Shown one piece after another: positions 58,377 through 64,000 of a stretch of DNA of 64,000 bases. Position 1 is the stretch's first letter, and each line of letters opens with the position of its first letter. Origin of the DNA: Algicola sagamiensis DSM 14643 (lineage in GTDB: Bacteria; Pseudomonadota; Gammaproteobacteria; Enterobacterales; Alteromonadaceae). The position numbers and the translations under genes were made by a program. The notes beneath the pieces are model-generated. The model saw only the letters and a list, made by a program, of their open reading frames with translations, had not been told where the DNA came from and did no database searches. Where the stretch lies: the NCBI RefSeq assembly GCF_000374485.1, contig NZ_KB894494.1:186001-250000 (forward strand). The letters are read 5' to 3'.

Positions 58377-61196
58377 TTACTTCAGCTGTGCGGGCGATAA
58401 AACCGCTTCAATCTGCCTGCCTTGCACAAGAAATGCCTCAGCATATCCAGCCACCTGCTCGATAGACAATCCTTCCACCCGCTGAGGGTATTGATTGAGC
58501 TGCTGCCAGTCTGCGCCAAGCAAGTCTAACGTTAATAAACTATTGAGCCACCAGTCCGGGCGTTGTTTTAAGGCTTCACGCTCCAATACCGCTCTTTTCT
58601 TTTCATCATCCAAAACAATCATCGGGAAAGAAGCAGAGCGAATATTTGAAATCACCGTTTTAGCCGCTTGGATCAATTCCTGCTGCCGTGCTGGATCACA
58701 GACAAACGAGATATGAAACTGGACGTGCGGCTCAGGAATAAGACTCACCTGATAGGTTACATCGTGGCTGTAAATTCCTTTTCGCTTATCACGCAGCTCT
58801 GTTCTGAGCTGCCTGATCAGGATGTGTTCTAAGTGATCCATCCCTTCGATATCTTTCAAAGACAATTGCTCTGGGCTGACGCTAAAGTACAATAGAATAG
58901 ATGCTTTATCTTCTGTCGCATAATCACGATAAAACTGAAATTGCCCTGACTCAGAAGCTCTCAATATTGGGTCGGGTGTTTTTTCGACATGTCCTTTTGG
59001 TAACGGTGCCCAATAGGCAGAAACACTTTCTTTAAGTTTATCCTTATCAATATCACCCACAACCCAGAAAGTCGTTTTATCAGCACCTGCAAAATAGTCG
59101 CGGTGCAACGACGAAAAGTCTTTCACCGTCAGTTTTTTCAGTTGCTTTAAATCAATATCTTCGATACCCACTTTTGCGAATTGATTAAATTCATGCATAA
59201 AACGCATATGCGGGTTTTGCTTACTTTGCTTATCAAAATACAACATCCGCGTCTTTGCCTGATTCAGCTTTCGCTCTTCAAAACGTGGATTCATCATGGA
59301 AAGGTAAGACAGTTGCATTAAAGAATCGAACGAATAACGACTCGCTTGTCCCATAAAGCCACGCATATCCTGATGGAAAAAATACGCAAAATTGAGCTGA
59401 TGTTTTGCAAGTGCTGCTTTGAGTTCTGTATGTGTTAAATCGCCAACACCGGACTCAAAAGCAAAAGTTGACATATAACTGGCACCAAGGCTCGTCCGCT
59501 TATCCAGCGCAGCGCTGCCGCCACGCTTTTCGATTCTGACGTAAATGTAATTTTTATGGCCTTTCTGCTGTTTAAAGAAAACACGGCCGCCGTTACTCAT
59601 CATCCATTCCCAGGTATCGATTTCTGAATGAAATGTTTCCGAGAGGATCGTGCCGCCTTTTGGTTTTTTCTGGAGAAGCGGTTTTACCGTTGTCGCAGCA
59701 ATTGCTTTAGTCTCAATCGAAATCGGTTGTTTTGCTGCTCTTGAATACATGCCAATCAAGACACTTTCCGGTACTGGTTTTGCGCTAAAGTGGGCAAGAT
59801 AAGGTGTAGGCCGAGCTGTCATTTCACGAAATTTCTTATCGATATCTGATTTTTCAAGCCGACGAAAAAACTCCGTCTGTAACTGAAATAACTGTAGCGG
59901 GTCTAAATACTGCTGAAGTGAGAGTGAATCCCAAACAAGATTTTGTGCTAATAAAGCAGAGGTGCGGTCTCCCCGGGAATTATAAGCACCAATAATATGC
60001 AATAAACTCGCTTGTAAATACTGGGTGATATCCCGCTCTTCAAACCCTTGGCCTTGTATATGGGTGAGCAAAGACACCACATGCTGCAATGCAACTTCCT
60101 GCTTCCCTTCCAAAGCTGACAGATCAATACGCAAAAACTTCTGACCGCTTTGGAGCTGATGAATTTGTGAATGCAATGAAATAATACTCTCTGGGTGGTG
60201 CTCAGCGAGCTGATTCAAACGGTTTTGAAGGAGTTGCTGTACCACAGTTTGCAAAAACAGCTGCTGGTATCCGCCAAATGTAAATAAATCAGGTCCAGAC
60301 AAGGGATACAGCAATTGGAAGAACTCGCCCACAATGAGTGGATCAGCAATATTCAATGCAGGTGTGTCACTCAGTGCCTTTATATCACTTTGCTGCTTGC
60401 GAGGAGAAGAAGCTGTGTTCTTCATTGATGAAAATGTTCCCCTTACTTTCTCAAACATCTTGTCGGCCTGAATATCACCAACAATCATCAAATGCATATT
60501 CTGCGGTTGATACCAGGTTTGATAAAAGGCTTTTAATTTCTCAGGTGTTGCTTGTGCAATGCTGTGACCTGTACCAAGGGGGGTTTTCTGGGTGTATAAC
60601 GAATCCGGTTGCAGCCAGTGAAGATAAGCTCGTTGAACACGATCCTGAAGTGTATTACGAAAACGCCTTTCTTCCATGATGGTCGCTTTCTCTGATTCAA
60701 CTCTATCAGGTGCGAATGTAATTTCAGTCGCCCAGTCACGTAAGATGGCAATTGCGGTTTCTAGAAGTTCATCCTCGGCAGAAATCGATAAATGATAGAT
60801 CGTATGTTCGTAACCCGTGAAAGCATTCGTGTGTGTCCCAAAGTCACCGCCGATCTGGTGAATAAACTCAGTGATTTTATCTTGTGGGAAGTGAGTCGTC
60901 CCCTGAAACGCCAGATGCTCAATGAAATGGGCATACCCAGCATGGGCGAGATCTTCTTGATTCGCGCCAACTTTGACGAGCAACCGCAACTCAACGAAGT
61001 CCGAAGGTTTCTCATGGGGGGCCAATGAGATATTCATACCATTCTCCAGCTGGTGATGAATAATATCCTTCGATTTTGGCAACGGCGACTGTTGGGTCAG
61101 ATGTGTAAAAGGTTGATTTACCTGACGCTCCTGAAGCGTCGTACAGCTTGTGATTAAAAATAAGATCCCACAAAACAAACAACGGAATAACGACAT
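58377..61196 (-). CDS. M16-family (pitrilysin-like) zinc peptidase, lipoprotein
   Basis: A 939-residue lipoprotein (lipobox LITSC, Cys18). The inverted zinc motif HFIEH lies at residues 90-94, and the third ligand is Glu169 in DRVESEKATIMEERR, the HxxEH(X)74E spacing of M16. Two further M16 domains follow (about 200-430 and 520-900), including FFVVGDI-like FWVVGDIDKDKLKE near 705. Such peptidases degrade peptides in the periplasm or at the outer membrane. It is convergent with rsd. Confidence 0.94.
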   Translation of the reverse strand: MSLFRCLFCGILFLITSCTTLQERQVNQPFTHLTQQSPLPKSKDIIHHQLENGMNISLAPHEKPSDFVELRLLVKVGANQEDLAHAGYAHFIEHLAFQGTTHFPQDKITEFIHQIGGDFGTHTNAFTGYEHTIYHLSISAEDELLETAIAILRDWATEITFAPDRVESEKATIMEERRFRNTLQDRVQRAYLHWLQPDSLYTQKTPLGTGHSIAQATPEKLKAFYQTWYQPQNMHLMIVGDIQADKMFEKVRGTFSSMKNTASSPRKQQSDIKALSDTPALNIADPLIVGEFFQLLYPLSGPDLFTFGGYQQLFLQTVVQQLLQNRLNQLAEHHPESIISLHSQIHQLQSGQKFLRIDLSALEGKQEVALQHVVSLLTHIQGQGFEERDITQYLQASLLHIIGAYNSRGDRTSALLAQNLVWDSLSLQQYLDPLQLFQLQTEFFRRLEKSDIDKKFREMTARPTPYLAHFSAKPVPESVLIGMYSRAAKQPISIETKAIAATTVKPLLQKKPKGGTILSETFHSEIDTWEWMMSNGGRVFFKQQKGHKNYIYVRIEKRGGSAALDKRTSLGASYMSTFAFESGVGDLTHTELKAALAKHQLNFAYFFHQDMRGFMGQASRYSFDSLMQLSYLSMMNPRFEERKLNQAKTRMLYFDKQSKQNPHMRFMHEFNQFAKVGIEDIDLKQLKKLTVKDFSSLHRDYFAGADKTTFWVVGDIDKDKLKESVSAYWAPLPKGHVEKTPDPILRASESGQFQFYRDYATEDKASILLYFSVSPEQLSLKDIEGMDHLEHILIRQLRTELRDKRKGIYSHDVTYQVSLIPEPHVQFHISFVCDPARQQELIQAAKTVISNIRSASFPMIVLDDEKKRAVLEREALKQRPDWWLNSLLTLDLLGADWQQLNQYPQRVEGLSIEQVAGYAEAFLVQGRQIEAVLSPAQLK

Positions 61197-61318
61197 CTAC
61201 AATACTTCATGAAAATACGACTATCTACCTACACTAGTCTTGGATGTCTACTTTCACAAGCGAGTGAGATAGAAAAGTACCGGTTTCATATTTGGAATAT
61301 TGGCTTGACTCAAGAATG

Positions 61319-61343
61319 AAAAAGAGCTGCCGAAGCAGCTCTT
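61319..61343 (-). terminator. Intrinsic terminator of the large subtilase gene
   Basis: On the minus strand AAGAGCTGC-TTCG-GCAGCTCTT gives a 9-bp stem with a UUCG tetraloop, followed by TTT. It lies 35 bp after the subtilase stop codon. Confidence 0.88.
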
Positions 61344-61377
61344 GTTGAGGGTAATAGATTGGTTGGTTCTATCTTTT

Positions 61378-64000
61378 TTATGAACCGAATAAACCAGAGA
61401 AAAAGTCATTAATTTTATCTGTAATCGATTTTTTCACTTTTACAGCAAGTGATTGCTCCGATGTATTCCCTTCTTCATCAGACACAGAGACGATAACACG
61501 ATATTGACCTGCTTCAGGCTTTCTCGTCAGAGTGATATTTCCGCTTGCATCGATTGCGAATAAATCACTACCTGATAAGCTAAACGTTAATGCTGGGGCA
61601 TCAGCAAGTTTTGATTCAGCTGTGACTGTAGCAACATGCTGGCCTGCTTTTGCATTTGTTTTTAGCTCAGCAAGAACAGGGAGATCAACCGTCGGTGTTT
61701 CATCGATATCCTTCACTGTCACCGTCACTTGAGCGGCTGCTTCCAAGTTAAGGCTATCCACTACGGTTACATTGAGCGTGTGTGTTTCTTCTGTCTCGAA
61801 ATCAAGACGAGATTTCAGTGACAATGTACCGTCTTTAGCCAATGAGAACAACGCATGGTCAGCCATCTTGAAAGATACGATTGTCGCCCCCCTCTCAGAA
61901 GCCTTCGCCGTTAGCTGTGCAACCACTGCGCCTTGGCCAACAACGGCTTCTTTGACTTCAAATTTAAGCTCGCTTGTGAATTCTGGTTTCTCGTCATCCG
62001 CATTGGATACTTCGACTTCGATCATCGCCGCTCGAGAAGCCACGCCATTATTGTGTGCAATCACACCAGCATGTAGCTTTTTCGTTGTATCCGCGTCCAA
62101 TTCACCTGTGACATAGATTTTACCTGATGTATTGATGCCCAGCCCTTTCACTTCATCAACAAATGAGAACACGGCACCATCAACATCATTTTCATTGGCC
62201 AATTCAACCTGGCCAACTAAAGTACCTTTTGCTGCTGCTTCAGAAACTGTGAACTTCTGGCCTGATGTGATTTGCGGTTGTGTTGGATTGTTTTCGAACG
62301 CAATCACTTGAGTTGCCTGACTTTTCGATGCCAAGATCACGCCGTTTGCAACACCATCCGTATCCATCGTCATTGTTTCGTTCGCGCCTAAGCTACGAAT
62401 ACCGCGTCCAGTGTCATTCGCTGAAGCTGATTGTGTTGCAACCTTGCCTTTCGTCGGCGCAATCACTGCTGTTGCAACCACTTCATCCGCTTTACCCGTT
62501 GGACGGAAGTGACCAAACTCATGCTCAGCACGGTAGCGTAAGTCAATCGACTTATTCAGATCAGAGACAGACATATTGATGCTGCTCAGACACTGAACCA
62601 ATGTGATCACATTGTTGCCCGTCGCATGGATAAACTCCCCTTTCCCATCAATTGATAACTTATCGAATGGACGGCTGATGGTGATTGGGTAAGTCACATC
62701 TTCATCTTTTTCATGCTCATCTTGATAATATTGCCATGTGTAGTCATACGCGCCATCACGGTTTGTATCGATATCCACAGAGAAGTGCGCCAGGTGTGGG
62801 TGAATGACAGATTTGTCCATCACAAAGCTTGCCTGAGCAACCAAGGAAGAGCCACCACAAACAGGTGCTGCCGGATCATCTGCGTATACATCGAATGCAA
62901 CGGCACGAATATCCTGTTCTTGCATGATGTCCTGCGGATCAGCAGAAAGTAAATTTAGCGGCACAAACTGAGCATCAAGGCCATTTGTATTCTTCAAGGT
63001 GATCTGATGTGCATTCGCAGCCGTTTCAACCGTATTCACGTCAATCAGCGCTTTTGGTTGTGGTAATGCGTGATACACTAGGTGAATTGCTTCTTTCTGT
63101 TCACCTGATGCTTTTAGGATGATTGCACCATCAAGCTCTGAGTCTGTCAGATTTGCATGGTAGCCATCAAATACATCAGTCGCATTTTTGGTCGAATCCA
63201 GTTTCCACTCCGGGAGTTTTGTTGGATCGATGACGAATGTCACTTCAAATTCAGCTTCACCTTTCGCAGGAATCGTGATTTCTGAAGTGTTGAACGTCAC
63301 CTGGACGCGGTCTTTATCATTGGCAAATCGATGTTCTGAAGATAAGTCATATACTTTGTCAGTATTGGCGTAGTTTTTCACAACAACCGTACGTGTCAGC
63401 GTCTTCGTATCAGAAACAGCAAAGTGACCGAGTGAAATCGCAGCTTGCTCATTCGATTTATCCCATGCAACAATCTCAGACGCAATGGCTTTATCAACGT
63501 CAATCAAACCACTACCGATCAGGGATATAGGCGCAAGTTCTGCATTTGGATTTTTCTCAAGTGGTTCTGCGTGGATATTTAAGTTTGCTGTATTCATGAG
63601 AACAGCTTTGAGTTCCATCGCTTTTCGGCTTGGGTATTTTTCACGAAGTAAGCTTATTGCGCCGGAGACAATTGGCGTCGCCATAGACGTACCATTCTTA
63701 CGCACCAACTCGTCACCAGAGCCAACTTTCGCTGCCAAAATATTACTGCCGGGTGCTGCAATTTCTGGCTTCAGCATGCCATCGGTTGAAGGGCCACGCG
63801 ATGTAAAGTCTGACGCTGCACCAACGGTATTGTAAGCATCGAACTCAAATGCGTAAGTTAAAGCTTCATTGTTCCATGCCGCTAAGCGTAATTTATCACC
63901 GTCTTCTTTAGAAATACCGACAGAAGGGATTGTAATACCCGCAGAGTCACCACTCATCACAACAAAACCATCATCAGCTTTATTATTCGAAATAATGACA
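61378..64000 (-). CDS. Large subtilisin-like (S8) protease, C-terminal part (runs off right edge)
   Basis: The visible 874 codons lack the start: the frame stays open to position 64000. The visible part begins in a PA-type insert (ISNNKADDGFVVMSGDSAG, IPSVGISKEDG), then FTSRGPSTDGMLKPEIAAPG and the catalytic serine in KNGTSMATP. After the catalytic domain comes a fibronectin-type region, then cadherin-like repeats (DFETEETHTLNVTVVDSLN, then DIDETPTVDLP) and a short tail ending FFSGLFGS. Lactocepin-like proteases have this layout. Asp and His of the triad lie outside the window. Probably secreted and surface-associated. Confidence 0.9.
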   Translation of the reverse strand, partial: VIISNNKADDGFVVMSGDSAGITIPSVGISKEDGDKLRLAAWNNEALTYAFEFDAYNTVGAASDFTSRGPSTDGMLKPEIAAPGSNILAAKVGSGDELVRKNGTSMATPIVSGAISLLREKYPSRKAMELKAVLMNTANLNIHAEPLEKNPNAELAPISLIGSGLIDVDKAIASEIVAWDKSNEQAAISLGHFAVSDTKTLTRTVVVKNYANTDKVYDLSSEHRFANDKDRVQVTFNTSEITIPAKGEAEFEVTFVIDPTKLPEWKLDSTKNATDVFDGYHANLTDSELDGAIILKASGEQKEAIHLVYHALPQPKALIDVNTVETAANAHQITLKNTNGLDAQFVPLNLLSADPQDIMQEQDIRAVAFDVYADDPAAPVCGGSSLVAQASFVMDKSVIHPHLAHFSVDIDTNRDGAYDYTWQYYQDEHEKDEDVTYPITISRPFDKLSIDGKGEFIHATGNNVITLVQCLSSINMSVSDLNKSIDLRYRAEHEFGHFRPTGKADEVVATAVIAPTKGKVATQSASANDTGRGIRSLGANETMTMDTDGVANGVILASKSQATQVIAFENNPTQPQITSGQKFTVSEAAAKGTLVGQVELANENDVDGAVFSFVDEVKGLGINTSGKIYVTGELDADTTKKLHAGVIAHNNGVASRAAMIEVEVSNADDEKPEFTSELKFEVKEAVVGQGAVVAQLTAKASERGATIVSFKMADHALFSLAKDGTLSLKSRLDFETEETHTLNVTVVDSLNLEAAAQVTVTVKDIDETPTVDLPVLAELKTNAKAGQHVATVTAESKLADAPALTFSLSGSDLFAIDASGNITLTRKPEAGQYRVIVSVSDEEGNTSEQSLAVKVKKSITDKINDFFSGLFGS

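Noticed and set aside
1-64000. tRNA, rRNA, CRISPR or complete insertion sequence
   Set aside because: No cloverleaf with CCA end, no rRNA-like stretch, no regularly spaced repeats and no transposase gene were found by reading both strands.

Overview
The window looks like chromosomal DNA of a marine-type gammaproteobacterium of Vibrionales/Alteromonadales affinity. The reasons are the moderately AT-rich coding DNA, the ubiA-ubiC pair beside a rubredoxin-reductase-like gene and an isolated FliL-like gene, the hemE/nudC/rsd neighbourhood, a LipA/LifO lipase pair and many secreted proteases. The species cannot be read from the sequence. I saw no rRNA, tRNA, CRISPR array or intact insertion sequence.

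Layout. 1-8.1 kb: ubiquinone genes (ubiA partial, ubiC), a rubredoxin-reductase-like flavoenzyme, a FliL-like protein, a large EF-hand lipoprotein, a queuosine-precursor transporter, and a 787-residue fusion of cysteine desulfurase, persulfide dioxygenase-like and rhodanese domains. 8.2-17.2 kb: a broken S9 peptidase, a degenerate nucleotidyltransferase, a small HExxH metalloprotease, a subtilase with two P-domains, a divergent tryptophan 2,3-dioxygenase/kynureninase-like pair, an EamA transporter, ElaA and a Crp/Fnr-type regulator.

17.25-39.55 kb: an almost complete Ysc-family type III secretion system in two divergent blocks. The minus-strand block reads sctW (yopN-tyeA fusion), sycN-like, a STAS protein, sctX, sctY, sctV, an ECF sigma factor, an EF-hand protein, a SpoIIE/RsbU phosphatase, a small lipoprotein, an RsbW-type kinase, yscB-like, then sctC-sctD-yscE-sctF-yscG-sctI-sctJ-sctK-sctL. 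The plus-strand block reads sctN-O-P-Q-R-S-T-U. Conserved order matches Yersinia virA/virB/virC, but no translocon genes (lcrGVH-yopBD) and no ExsA/LcrF activator are visible. In their place sits a full partner-switching set (phosphatase, STAS antagonist, kinase, sigma factor), resembling the Bordetella Btr arrangement. This is the strongest candidate for an unusual regulatory system here.

39.9-46.8 kb: secreted lipase and its foldase, small envelope proteins, a nucleotidyltransferase-fold protein that could be a type III effector, a T6SS-type immunity gene with a toxin-tail remnant, a tandem universal stress protein and a DUF1289 protein. 46.8-54.5 kb: a periplasmic solute-binding protein, then a Fur-box-preceded operon of a TonB-dependent receptor, three HmuY-like proteins and a GspC-like PDZ protein, which looks like haem capture with a possible built-in export adaptor. 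54.5-64 kb: GNAT and YkgJ proteins, hemE, a candidate small RNA, nudC, rsd, an M16 lipoprotein peptidase and the 3' part of a large cell-surface subtilase that runs off the right edge.
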